Assembly: GCF_050289425.1 (NCBI RefSeq)
Contig: NZ_JBNKFS010000011.1
Coordinates: 1-64,000 of the forward strand
Length of the DNA: 64,000 nt
Reading direction: 5' to 3'
Source of the DNA: Sedimenticola sp050289425
Lineage (GTDB): Bacteria; Pseudomonadota; Gammaproteobacteria; Chromatiales; Chromatiaceae
Shown piece after piece: positions 25,573 through 34,629 of the stretch. The stretch's first letter is position 1, and each line of letters begins with the position of its first letter. Made by a program: the position numbers and the translations under genes. A model generated the notes under the pieces. It was not told the DNA's origin. It saw only the letters and a program-made list of their open reading frames with translations, and made no database searches.

Positions 25573-26276
25573 GATGAGCTCCTTATACAAAAACAAGGTT
25601 CGTCATCCTTTGCTAAAAAACATGCAATATTCGCGCTAAAACTTAAAATAAACACCACATCAATAAATTATAAAATCACGTTTTCTGTAAAGAGAGCAAA
25701 ATGTAAAAAATACCGACACTTTCCGTCTCAATCAACGCCGTTGCCAATTTTAATATGTACTGCCACTACCTGTGACACCCACGCCGTTCACCAGACATTC
25801 CAGCAAATCACCGGGCGAAGAAAAGTCATCTTGATCCATCACATGGCGATCCAGGACTACCCTGCATACAGCCATTGGATTGCCGAGAGTGAAACTCGAA
25901 AAGGCAGCCGGCGCTGCACAGAATACAGGTTGACCCCGTTCCAAGAGAGGGTATGTTGATCGATGAAATCCTGATTGATGAGTTTGACTCAACCGATTCG
26001 GCATTGGCCTTTTTAAAATCTTATGGCACAACGTTAAAACGACTTTGTTCTACGCGTACCACGCTTGCCGTTATACCGGAGTCTCCTATAACCTTTCGTC
26101 TTGTCAAGGTCGTTTCCTGATTAATCAAGTAATTCAAAGGCGTTAAAGACCCTCCGTGCCAACGGCAAGCTAACGAGCGAAAAAATGTCGTCGTATAGCC
26201 CGATGCGTAGCGATGCCTGACTGGAACGCGTCGCTATCTTTATGGGTAGGTCAGCGGATTAATCTAAACTCGAAGC
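25573..26276. other. Long intergenic region with one possible small gene
   Basis: The left part upstream of the PEP-CTERM gene is AT-rich and should hold its promoter. A plus-strand 55-codon frame (25953-26120) is listed separately. 26121-26276 shows nothing beyond a palindrome-like GCGTAGCGATGC. A 132-codon plus-strand frame over 25561-25959 has poor composition and looks random. Confidence 0.4.
25953..26120 (+). CDS. Possible small protein, hypothetical
   Basis: 55 codons from an ATG preceded by GAGAGGGT. The start reads MLIDEILIDEFDSTDSALAF and continues LKSYGTTLKRLCSTRTT, a protein-like acidic helix followed by a basic end. No family recognised. It could be a real small protein or the head of a decayed gene. 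Confidence 0.3.
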   Translation: MLIDEILIDEFDSTDSALAFLKSYGTTLKRLCSTRTTLAVIPESPITFRLVKVVS

Positions 26277-27560
26277 TTATCCGTCATACTGCAAAAACAG
26301 CTGCAGTGAATTTTCACCATCCTGTCGCGCTTCGACTTGTGCGATGTTGAAGCAGACATCGGCGTGCTGTCTGGCCAAGGCAACAATTTCCGGATCAAGC
26401 TTTCCTTGGTCGGCAAATGCATTAAGGTTTTCCAGCACCTTGTCCAGTGGCATACCGGACCGGTAAGGCCGATCCTGAACCAGTGCCTGGAAAACATCAG
26501 CCACGGCGATAATCCGTGCTTCCACGCTTAGGTCCCGCTCCCGCGGGTGGAATGGATAACCAGCACCGTTTAGGCCCTCGTGGTGAAATGCCGCCCAGCT
26601 GGCAATCTCATTCAGTCCCTTGATATGGCGCAGGATCTCAAAAGTCTCATAACTATGCTGGTTCATAATGGACCGTTCCAGATCGTTCAACGGCCCCGGC
26701 TTCTCAAGAATATTATCCGGTATATGCAACTTACCCAGGTCGTGCAGCAACCCGGCAATCTCAATCTTTTCGCACTGTTCGTTTAGTAGTCCATAGGTCC
26801 CGGCCAGATACTTCGCCAGCGCAGCGACACGCGCCGAGTGTTGCGCCGTGAACGGGCTCTTTTGATCAACGATATACGCCATAATCAGTGATAGCTTTTT
26901 AACCTGCGCAATACTCAATCGTTCACTGCTTTCGAACTGCCCCATGTCCCAGACATATCGGGTCACGTGACGACTTTCCAGCGCGATCCAGAATGCTTCC
27001 GAGCGTTCCGCTTCCTGGAATGCGTCAACCAGCACCGGATCAAAGTAGCCCCCGCTGTAACCGACGATGGATTTCACCACCTCCTCTTTTGCCAGCAAGA
27101 TATCGGTTTCGTAATGGGCCGCAGCCAAGACATCGATACGGTCGGACAGGAAGATGAGATTCGCCATCCGCTTGTCCAGATTGCTGATATCCAGCTCTTT
27201 GAGTTCCCGCCAAGGGGTATGGTGGTAGAGAATGGGGATGGCAAAAGGCGCCAGGGGTTCGAAGTCCTTCAACAACCGATAACCGATTTCACAATGGATA
27301 TGGGCGTCGCTCCAGTCGAAATGGTTCACAAGACTGGAGTGCATCTGCTCTGTTGAAACACCGCAGTCATGCAGCATACCCAAATCAAAAGCAAATTGTA
27401 TCGACTGTTCACTGTAACCAAGCTGGTGCGACAACTGGCTGGCGATGTAACCCACGCGTTTGCCGTGATTGGTATCGTTCATACCTACTTGAGAGACGGC
27501 CGTCTCGATGGCAAGAATCATCTGACGAAGATCGATGGTCAATGTGGAATATGAACTCAT
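26277..27560 (-). CDS. Tandem HD / HD-GYP domain protein (c-di-GMP phosphodiesterase-like)
   Basis: About 427 residues from ATG 27560; the upstream in-frame ATG at 27587 is less likely. The N-terminal half is an HD-type domain (GMLHDCG). The C-terminal half is an HD-GYP domain: HSARVAALAKYLAG, LLHDLGKLHIPDNILEKPG, HHEGLNGAGYPF (the GYP signature), then ADVFQALVQDRPYR. HD-GYP proteins hydrolyse c-di-GMP to GMP. No membrane or receiver domain is attached. A double-HD arrangement like this occurs in environmental proteobacteria; the first domain may be a regulatory or nucleotide-binding copy. Confidence 0.88.
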   Translation of the reverse strand: MSSYSTLTIDLRQMILAIETAVSQVGMNDTNHGKRVGYIASQLSHQLGYSEQSIQFAFDLGMLHDCGVSTEQMHSSLVNHFDWSDAHIHCEIGYRLLKDFEPLAPFAIPILYHHTPWRELKELDISNLDKRMANLIFLSDRIDVLAAAHYETDILLAKEEVVKSIVGYSGGYFDPVLVDAFQEAERSEAFWIALESRHVTRYVWDMGQFESSERLSIAQVKKLSLIMAYIVDQKSPFTAQHSARVAALAKYLAGTYGLLNEQCEKIEIAGLLHDLGKLHIPDNILEKPGPLNDLERSIMNQHSYETFEILRHIKGLNEIASWAAFHHEGLNGAGYPFHPRERDLSVEARIIAVADVFQALVQDRPYRSGMPLDKVLENLNAFADQGKLDPEIVALARQHADVCFNIAQVEARQDGENSLQLFLQYDG

Positions 27561-27785
27561 AACAGCACCGAATAAAAGTCTGCACACCTAGGTTACAGTC
27601 TATATCCTCTTGCCATCTTTGACAGTTTTAAGTGCAGATTCGTTGACTCATCCCAATCTCTCGATTGGACGGTGGACAAAGCCGTTCGGTGAGCACAGCA
27701 CATCCCGTGCACCTTTCAGCACCGTTTCAAACAAGCGACCGGCTTAGATTTCAGCCACAGACGATTACAAATCCAGCGAGAGAGG

Positions 27786-27827
27786 CTCCACTTGGGGCGC
27801 AACCTGTTTGGTCCATCCCAAGTGGAG
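27786..27827. terminator. Hairpin downstream of the MBL-fold hydrolase gene
   Basis: CTCCACTTGGG pairs perfectly with CCCAAGTGGAG across a 20-base loop. It lies just after the end of the minus-strand hydrolase gene. No T-tract follows on the minus strand, so termination strength is uncertain. Confidence 0.45.
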
Positions 27828-27875
27828 TTTGTGCGTAGTCCTTTAGCGGATGCCGTTCAGCGAAGCAGGCCCCAT

Positions 27876-28781
27876 TTACATTGCCTGTTTAAGTCCCTTA
27901 TAGAGCTGTCGCGTCATCCCTTCGGTATTGATGAATCCCCAACTCCATTTCTCATACTTGGTTAATGGGTTGAGTTTGACTACTTCTTCTTCCGATTTCC
28001 CATCGGCGACCAATTTGGCGACGATATCACGCGTCTCCTCAAGCATGCTAATAGCCGCTTCCAGATCGGCTTTACTGGCCAGTGGTCCATGGCCGGGGAT
28101 TATCTTGGTGCCGTTGTCCGCTTTGGCAAGAATCTGCTTTTGGCCGGCGATATAGCCGTCAATGCTGCCGCCACTTTGCAGATCGATAAACGGGAACAGC
28201 CCATTGAACAGCACATCGCCCGTATGAATCACATTCAGGTTTCGGAAATGAATCACCGCGTCACCATCGGTATGGGCATGGGCGACATGGAACACGTTAG
28301 CGGTGTTGTTGTTGAGATAAAACGTCATCTCTTCAGAAAAGGTGATAACCGGCAGTGCCTCACTGGGTGCATCGATCACGCCATCCACACCGGGAATACC
28401 TTTGCTCACCATGTGCTGACGCAGGTTTTTGTGCGCGACGATACGCACCCCCTGTTTACCCAGGGTGGCGTTATTGCCGGTATGGTCGCCATGCACATGG
28501 GTGTTGATCAGAAAATCCAGCGGCTGCTGAGTGACGGTTTTTATCTTGGCGGTCAACTTGTCCAGAAACGGTGGCATTGCGTCATCGATAATCACCACAC
28601 CGTCCGGACCGATAGACAATCCGATATTACCGCCGACAAAACCACCGACACCGCTCAGCATATACAGTCCCGGTGCAACCTGAGTTACCTCAAACTGCGG
28701 ATCCGGCTGTTCATCCGCCTTGCCGGCGATCGTGAACAAGAGCAACATGCCGGTCGCAAAAATGCGCATCAATAGTGCCAC
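27876..28781 (-). CDS. Exported MBL-fold metallo-hydrolase
   Basis: About 301 residues from GTG 28781, chosen because AAGGAGG lies six bases upstream; the signal peptide (LLMRIFATGMLLLFTIAGKA) follows at once. The metallo-beta-lactamase zinc motif is NTHVHGDHTGN, with HAHTDGDA and GDVLFNG supplying further ligands and PGHGPLA the last histidine. It is a periplasmic hydrolase of the QDAM/SoxH-like type, whose substrates are often unknown. Neighbours do not define a pathway. Confidence 0.88.
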   Translation of the reverse strand: MALLMRIFATGMLLLFTIAGKADEQPDPQFEVTQVAPGLYMLSGVGGFVGGNIGLSIGPDGVVIIDDAMPPFLDKLTAKIKTVTQQPLDFLINTHVHGDHTGNNATLGKQGVRIVAHKNLRQHMVSKGIPGVDGVIDAPSEALPVITFSEEMTFYLNNNTANVFHVAHAHTDGDAVIHFRNLNVIHTGDVLFNGLFPFIDLQSGGSIDGYIAGQKQILAKADNGTKIIPGHGPLASKADLEAAISMLEETRDIVAKLVADGKSEEEVVKLNPLTKYEKWSWGFINTEGMTRQLYKGLKQAM

Positions 28782-28982
28782 GGATATCCTCCTTGGATTG
28801 ATTGGACGGGTATAACCCAGGTGGCTGGAAACCAACAGCCTGACTTAACTTTATAGCAGGTACAAACAACAATAAAAAACGGGTAAGCCGTAAGGTCACT
28901 ATTCGCCGATCTGCCCCGGAGTCACCGCTGCTGTGCAATTCATCTGGGTGAAAGCAGACTAACGAGGCACTGATAACCGATA

Positions 28983-29867
28983 TCAGAGTCCGTTCTGTGC
29001 CAGGATGTAGGCCAGGACAAGCGGTATGATGAGCAGACTGCCAAGATTGCCAAGCATCACAATCGAGGCCACCTTGCGTGGCTCCTGGTTGTATTTCTCC
29101 GCCACCATGAAGTTGAGTACGGCCGGTGGCAATACGCTGAATACCAGCAGTTGCCCATACTGGAGCGCCGGGAGATCAAGCAACGGGGTGATCATCAACA
29201 AAACAATCAGGCCGGTCGCCGGGCAGACCAGCGCGCCAACAACACCGATACGCCAATCCCGCAGATCCACGCCGGTCAAGCGCACCCCGAGCGAGAACAG
29301 CATCAACGGGATCGCCACCTGCCCCACCATCTCTATCGAGACCGACAGCACATTGGGCAGCACCCAGCCGGTGAGACTGAATGAGATGCCGGCGACCGTC
29401 GCCATTACCATTGGAATACGCAGGATGCCGATTAATGAGGTGCGGTGATCCAGCATCTTCATGCCTACGCTGAAATGCAGGGTATTTTCGACGATGAACA
29501 GCACCACCGCGGCCGGTAGCGCCTGCTCACCAAAGGCAAACAGTGCCAACGGCAGTCCCATATTGCCGGAATTGGAAAACATCATTGGCGGCACAAAGGT
29601 CTTCGCCTCATACTTCAGGAGCCGCGCCACACCCCAGGCCAACAGGCCGGAGCCCATCACCACCGCCAGTGCAGCGAACGCCAACGCCTGATACGCCCCC
29701 AGTTCAAAGCTTTTCTGTGACAACACATGAAAAATCAGCGCCGGGACAAAGATATCGAGATTGAGCTGGTTGGCCGCTGCCATATCCGGCGCATGCCGAC
29801 GCCCATATAGATACCCCACCAGGACGATAGCGAAGATGGGAAAGATGATGCTGAAGATCTGTTGCAT
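28983..29867 (-). CDS. AEC-family transporter (auxin efflux carrier type)
   Basis: 294 residues from ATG 29867; the upstream open frame is spurious. Ten hydrophobic segments with the family features (LDIFVPALIFHVLSQKSF, MFSNSGNMGLPLALFAFGEQ, QVAIPLMLFSLGVRL, LPPAVLNFMVAEKY). Bacterial AEC proteins move malate or other organic anions. Orientation and substrate cannot be told. It stands alone between the MBL hydrolase and the urea-locus regulator. Confidence 0.9.
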   Translation of the reverse strand: MQQIFSIIFPIFAIVLVGYLYGRRHAPDMAAANQLNLDIFVPALIFHVLSQKSFELGAYQALAFAALAVVMGSGLLAWGVARLLKYEAKTFVPPMMFSNSGNMGLPLALFAFGEQALPAAVVLFIVENTLHFSVGMKMLDHRTSLIGILRIPMVMATVAGISFSLTGWVLPNVLSVSIEMVGQVAIPLMLFSLGVRLTGVDLRDWRIGVVGALVCPATGLIVLLMITPLLDLPALQYGQLLVFSVLPPAVLNFMVAEKYNQEPRKVASIVMLGNLGSLLIIPLVLAYILAQNGL

Positions 29868-30014
29868 GGATGGGACAACCTGAGTGCCGGGGTTATTTTT
29901 TAAGGCGCTAGTATCTCTGGTTGGATGGGGAAAGACCAGTGGCCCGGCGCAACGGCAGGGTGCCGTATCTACCCGCCATGGTATCTGCCGCCAAGCTGCA
30001 ATCTCTATCCGTCG

Positions 30015-30041
30015 CGTAGGGGCAATCCCTGTGGTTGCCCG
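30015..30041 (-). repeat. Dispersed palindromic repeat, GGGCAACCACAGGG..TTGCCCC type
   Basis: On the minus strand it reads GGGCAACCACAGGGATTGCC then CCTACG, matching the plus-strand copy at 45542-45567. The GGGCAA/TTGCCC arms can pair. Copies like this are common intergenic repeats in proteobacteria. Confidence 0.6.
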
Positions 30042-30114
30042 AACCATGCCGGCTCATCTCAATCGGGCACGCACAGGAGCCTGCCCTACGAATGCGGCCT
30101 GTATTCGATCGCGC

Positions 30115-31020
30115 CTAAACCGACATGCCTAACAGTGATTGAATGGCGATGGAGGTGGCGGCGGCACGGTTATCCACCTGGATCTTGGTATAGATCTGCT
30201 CCAGATGTTTATTGACGGTACGCGGACTCATGGTCAGTATCTCGCCGATCTCGCGATTGGTCTTGCCTTGCGCCACCCACAGCAACACTTCGGCCTCTCG
30301 TTTTGTCACCGGCAGGGCCGCCTCCAGCACCTTCGGGTCGAGCAACTGATGCTGGTCGACGATACGCAACAGATGCTCATCGGCATGCACCCTCTTGAAG
30401 TAGCGGATAATCAGCGGTCGTTGCTGAGTATGGATGATCAGGTCCTGCGCCGGCTCCTGGTCACCGAGCCAAGCCTTGATCTCCCTGCTGAAGATAAATT
30501 CGCCAAGCGCCACCTCGATACCGTTGACGGCCAGCAGTTCCCGTGCCTCCGGCGTGGTCCACAACAGCTCTCCCCTATTGTTGACCGACAGGACGTGCTG
30601 GCGAGCGGAGTCTAACGCTTCCCGAGCATCCCTGATCAAATGGGCACTACGCACATGGGCGGTGATGCGTGCCAACAATTCATCGGGATTTAGCGGCTTG
30701 GTGATGTAGTCGGTACTGCCGTGCTCAAAAGCCTTAACGATATGCTCGGGCTCGGTCAGGCCGGTCATAAACAGGATCGGTATCAGGGGAAGTTGTTGAC
30801 GCATCTGCCGACAGCACTCAAAGCCATCCATCACCGGCATCACCGCATCCATCAACACCACATCGGGCTGGATCTGTGCCACGATATCCAGGGCCTGCTT
30901 TCCATTAAGCGCCACCAGCACCGTGTAACCGCCCATCTGCAGAGCGGTGTGGATCATGCCTAACGAGTCGGGTGAATCGTCGACCACAAGTACGATAGAA
31001 CTGTTTCGGTCAAGCGGCAT
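30115..31020 (-). CDS. LuxR-type response regulator of the urea locus
   Basis: About 301 residues from ATG 31020. Receiver domain at ~5-125 (VVDDSPDSL; phosphoacceptor in VVLMDAVMPVMDGFE; Lys in ITKPLNPDELLARI). A ~110-residue PAS-like linker follows (LDSARQHVLSVNNRGELLW). A LuxR helix-turn-helix lies at ~235-300 (VTKREAEVLLWVAQGKTNRE, MSPRTVNKHLEQIYTKIQV). The gene starts inside the last codons of the sensor kinase gene (11-base overlap), so the two form one operon. It probably binds the palindrome at 34464-34481; that is inference. Confidence 0.9.
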   Translation of the reverse strand: MPLDRNSSIVLVVDDSPDSLGMIHTALQMGGYTVLVALNGKQALDIVAQIQPDVVLMDAVMPVMDGFECCRQMRQQLPLIPILFMTGLTEPEHIVKAFEHGSTDYITKPLNPDELLARITAHVRSAHLIRDAREALDSARQHVLSVNNRGELLWTTPEARELLAVNGIEVALGEFIFSREIKAWLGDQEPAQDLIIHTQQRPLIIRYFKRVHADEHLLRIVDQHQLLDPKVLEAALPVTKREAEVLLWVAQGKTNREIGEILTMSPRTVNKHLEQIYTKIQVDNRAAATSIAIQSLLGMSV

Positions 31021-34000
31021 AGTTGAACTCCCGGACAGTTCGAATGAGGCCTTCCAGGTCGCAGGCCTCGGCACGAGATTTCAGATAACGCAATAGGGCG
31101 GAGTCCCGGTAGCTTTCGCCCAGCTCATCCAATTTATCCAGCACGCCATTGAGATAGCCGATCTTGGCCATGGAGATCAGTTCATCCAACTCGGTCTGGG
31201 GCGGCGCCGACTCATCCGTGCCGCTGGCATACGGAAGCACGGCGGGCAAAACGACTTTTTCGGTATCGAACGCCCAGGCCAATTCCAGCGCCGAGCCAAT
31301 CTTTTCCAGCAGATTCTCCAAATTGATCGGCTTGATCAGATACTCGTTGTGCAGACGGCTGGTGAGTTCTTCACGCTGATTTTCTATGGCGTTGCCGGAG
31401 AGCATGAAGATGGGCGCCTCGATACCCCGGTTGCGTAACCGTTGCGCCAGTTCCCACCCATCCATCAGCGGCATGCGCACATCCAGCAGGAAGAGATCGA
31501 TCGTCTCGTCTTCGGCTATCTGCAGCCCCTGCTGTGCCGTCTCCGCATCGCGTATGTTGAATCCCAACGGCGTCAGAAAATCGCGGATCAATGCACGATG
31601 CCAAGGTTCATCATCCACCACCAAAAGTTTTTTTCGCGCCCCGCTATATCCCAGGATGCGCCGTTTACTGATCGCCGGGCTGCTCGGTTTATAGACAAAG
31701 GGCAGCATGATGGCAAAGGTGAAGGCGCTGCCCTGTCCGAACCGGCTCTGCAGTGCCAGATCGCCTCCCATCAGGGTGCAGAGCAGTCGTGAAATGGTCA
31801 AACCCAGGCCGGTACCGGTAACAAAGCGCGTCTCTTCGTTCTGGATCCGTTCGAACGGAGCATAGATGCGCTCCCGGTCATCCGCATGAATACCGATGCC
31901 GGTATCGCTGATGGTGAATTTGGCCACCTCGTTGCGGTAGCTGACATGAAAGCTCACCGTTCCGATGTGGGTGAATTTGACCGCATTGGAGAGCAGGTTC
32001 ATCAGGATCTGCCGCAGGCGCTTTTCATCGGCCAGGACAAAGTTGGGCAATTCCGGATCGCAGTGATAATCAAACTGCAGGTTCTTGGCCTGGGCCTGTA
32101 CCGCGAAGGTCTCGGCCAACTGATCGATCAGTACGCGCAGATTCACCTCATCTCGGTGGATGTCGATGCGACGCGCCTCGATTTTGGATATCTCCAGCAG
32201 CCCCTCGATCACATCGGAGAGATGTTCGCCGTTGCGATGAATCACCTCGGCTGCTTTGCGATTGCGCCCCGCCAGATTGACATCCGCCTTCAACAGTTGC
32301 GCATAGCCCAATACGGTATTCAGCGGGGTGCGCAATTCATGACTCACGCCCGACAGGTAACGGCTTTTGGCTTGGTTGGCGGTGACGGCCACCTCCTTGG
32401 CATCCTGCAACTGCCGTGTCGTCTGCTCATGGGCCGCCACCTCCTGGCGCAACTGATCGGTGCGGTGCAGGGAGTCTTCCAGCGCCTTACGCTTACTGTC
32501 CTGCGCCAACACGTAGAGCCAGACCAGCACGCCGTTGACGATGAATAGCAGCAGGAAGGTTTTATTCAATGCCGATTGGGTCATCGCCGCCTGTTCGGTC
32601 GAGCCGTAGTCACCGGAGAGATAGACGACAAAAAACAGACCGGCGATCAACAGACTGGTCATCGTCAGGATGACCAGAAAATGGACCACCGTGGCATGTA
32701 CCCGTAACCCCTGGGTGTTGGGAAACAACCGGCTGATAATCTGGATAAACTGCGCCTGGAGATGGGCACGGGGGCGGCAGCGATCCCGGCAACTGGCGTC
32801 CAGGGCACAGCAGAGCGAGCAGATGTCCCCGCCATAGACCGGACAATCCAGCATATCCTGGCTCTCGAAGCTGTTGGCGCAGATGGAGCAATCCGCGGCG
32901 TGTGCATGGTCCTGGTGATCATGGTCTCTGACCAGGTAGTAGCGCCCGCCGGTGAGATAGGCGATAAGCGGCGCCGTGATGAAGGGGATGAACAGCGACA
33001 CAAAAGGGGCCAGCGCCTTAAACGTGGTGCCCAGTAAACCCAGTTGCCCGACGATACCGAACATGGATGCGATCGCCATCGACCCCAATCCCACCGGGTT
33101 GATGTCATACAGCCGGCCGCGCTTGAACTCCATATGCCGGGGCCGCAGGCCCAATGGCCGATTGATCACCAGATCGGCAACCAGGGAACCCATCCAGGCC
33201 AGCACCAGCGTTGAGTAAGTGATCAGGATATTCTCAAACGCCTGATACAGCCCCAACTCCATCAGCAACAGCGCAATCACGACGTTAAAAAAGAGCCAGA
33301 CAATGCGCCCCGGATGATGGTGGGTGATACGGGAAAAGAAGTTGGACCAGGCCAGCGATCCGGCATAGGCATTGGTCACGTTGATCTTGAGCTGGGAGAT
33401 GATGACGAATGCAGCCGTCAACACCAGCGCCACCTCCGGATGCACGGTGATATAGCTGAACGCCACCAGATACATGTGAGCGGGATCGTCGGCCAACTCC
33501 GGCGCTACCCCGTGTTGCAGCGCCAACACTGCCAGAAAAGAGCCGGCCAGCAACTTGACCACACCGAACAGCGTCCACCCCGGCCCCGACAGGGTCAGAG
33601 CCAACCACCACTTGCCCGTGCCCTCCTGATCCTTGGGCAAAAAACGCAGAAAATCCACCTGCTCGCCGTTCTGCGCAATCAGGGGAAAGATCACTCCGGC
33701 CGCGGCACCGAAAAGCAGCAAATTAAAGCTGCCCGCACCGTTCGCTTCCAGGCCGGTAAAGTGGGTCCAGCCGGCAACCGCTTCCCCGTGGTGATAAAAG
33801 ATAAACCCTAAGGGTGCCAGTTGCAGCAGCAGCCACAACGGCTGGGTCCACAACTGGAAGCGGCTGATGCGGGTGATGCCGTGCGTGGCCAGGGGAATCA
33901 CGATCAGCGCGCTGACCACGTAACCCCAGGCCAGCGGAATTCCCAGCAGCAGTTGCAGGGCCATCGACATGATGGCCGCTTCCAGGGCAAAGAAGATAAA

Positions 34001-34390
34001 GGTGAAAGAGGCGTAGATCAGCGAAGAGATGGTGGATCCGATATAACCGAAGCCGGCACCCCGGGTCAGCAGATCGATATCCAGGCCCGACCGGGCCGCG
34101 TGGTAACAGATAGGCAGGCCGAACAGGAAGATCAAGCTACAGACTACCGCGATGGCCCAGACCGAATTGGTAAAACCGTACTGCAGGGTAATGGCGCCAC
34201 CGATCGCCTCCAGCGCCAGGAAGGAGACGATGCCCAGAGCGGTGTTGGCCACCCGTGCGTCCGACCATTTTCGGGCACGCGTGGCGGTATAGCGCAGGGC
34301 AAAATCCTCCAGTGTCTCGTTGGCCACCCACTGATTGTAGCGGCGCTTGGTCGGATTGATCACTTGTGGGGACGCCATCTTTCGCTTCAT
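31010..34390 (-). CDS. Permease-coupled hybrid sensor histidine kinase
   Basis: 1126 residues. Residues ~30-480 form a 12-span permease resembling NCS1 purine/cytosine permeases (WANETLEDFALRYTATRARK, RGAGFGYIGSTISSLIY, ISQLKINVTNAYAGSLAWSN). Residues ~487-540 are a Cys/His-rich segment (HDHQDHAHAADCSICANSFE, ICSLCCALDASCRDRC). Two more membrane segments (~565-640) and a short coiled coil lead to the kinase: H-box SGVSHELRTPLNTVLGYAQL (His ~683), N-box and G-box (DTGIGI, GTGLGL). A receiver (~917-1035, Asp in LLDVRMP) and a helical tail follow. It is divergent from urtA and should sense urea or nitrogen supply; the Cys/His segment may bind metal. Confidence 0.9.
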   Translation of the reverse strand: MKRKMASPQVINPTKRRYNQWVANETLEDFALRYTATRARKWSDARVANTALGIVSFLALEAIGGAITLQYGFTNSVWAIAVVCSLIFLFGLPICYHAARSGLDIDLLTRGAGFGYIGSTISSLIYASFTFIFFALEAAIMSMALQLLLGIPLAWGYVVSALIVIPLATHGITRISRFQLWTQPLWLLLQLAPLGFIFYHHGEAVAGWTHFTGLEANGAGSFNLLLFGAAAGVIFPLIAQNGEQVDFLRFLPKDQEGTGKWWLALTLSGPGWTLFGVVKLLAGSFLAVLALQHGVAPELADDPAHMYLVAFSYITVHPEVALVLTAAFVIISQLKINVTNAYAGSLAWSNFFSRITHHHPGRIVWLFFNVVIALLLMELGLYQAFENILITYSTLVLAWMGSLVADLVINRPLGLRPRHMEFKRGRLYDINPVGLGSMAIASMFGIVGQLGLLGTTFKALAPFVSLFIPFITAPLIAYLTGGRYYLVRDHDHQDHAHAADCSICANSFESQDMLDCPVYGGDICSLCCALDASCRDRCRPRAHLQAQFIQIISRLFPNTQGLRVHATVVHFLVILTMTSLLIAGLFFVVYLSGDYGSTEQAAMTQSALNKTFLLLFIVNGVLVWLYVLAQDSKRKALEDSLHRTDQLRQEVAAHEQTTRQLQDAKEVAVTANQAKSRYLSGVSHELRTPLNTVLGYAQLLKADVNLAGRNRKAAEVIHRNGEHLSDVIEGLLEISKIEARRIDIHRDEVNLRVLIDQLAETFAVQAQAKNLQFDYHCDPELPNFVLADEKRLRQILMNLLSNAVKFTHIGTVSFHVSYRNEVAKFTISDTGIGIHADDRERIYAPFERIQNEETRFVTGTGLGLTISRLLCTLMGGDLALQSRFGQGSAFTFAIMLPFVYKPSSPAISKRRILGYSGARKKLLVVDDEPWHRALIRDFLTPLGFNIRDAETAQQGLQIAEDETIDLFLLDVRMPLMDGWELAQRLRNRGIEAPIFMLSGNAIENQREELTSRLHNEYLIKPINLENLLEKIGSALELAWAFDTEKVVLPAVLPYASGTDESAPPQTELDELISMAKIGYLNGVLDKLDELGESYRDSALLRYLKSRAEACDLEGLIRTVREFNYAA

Positions 34391-34463
34391 CTCGTCGCTT
34401 AATGGTTTCGCAATGCACCCTTTTGGGGCGCCCTTACACTAGGTTCGCACCAACCCAGTGACC

Positions 34464-34481
34464 ATACGTCATTTGACGTAT
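34464..34481. promoter_or_regulatory. Perfect 18-bp palindrome between sensor operon and urtA
   Basis: ATACGTCATTTGACGTAT: two perfect eight-base arms around TT. It lies 74 bases from the sensor start and 149 bases from the urtA start, in the only gap between the two divergent units. It is of the right size for a LuxR/NarL-type dimer and is the best operator candidate for the adjacent response regulator. Confidence 0.6.
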
Positions 34482-34629
34482 CCCGCTCTGTTCAACGCCG
34501 CATGGCGATTCACCCCGGCAGGGGGGAGACTGAAATCGCAAACAACTGGCACCCGGTTACCGGGATGAGCAATTCCAGTGCCAAATCATAAGCAACCCAT
34601 CATTTTCTAAAGATTGTGGAGAGTCCGAG

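Noticed and set aside
34540..34570. Possible sigma-54 promoter before urtA (TGGCAC)
   Set aside because: TGGCACCCGGTTACC lacks the -12 TTGC element at the required spacing.
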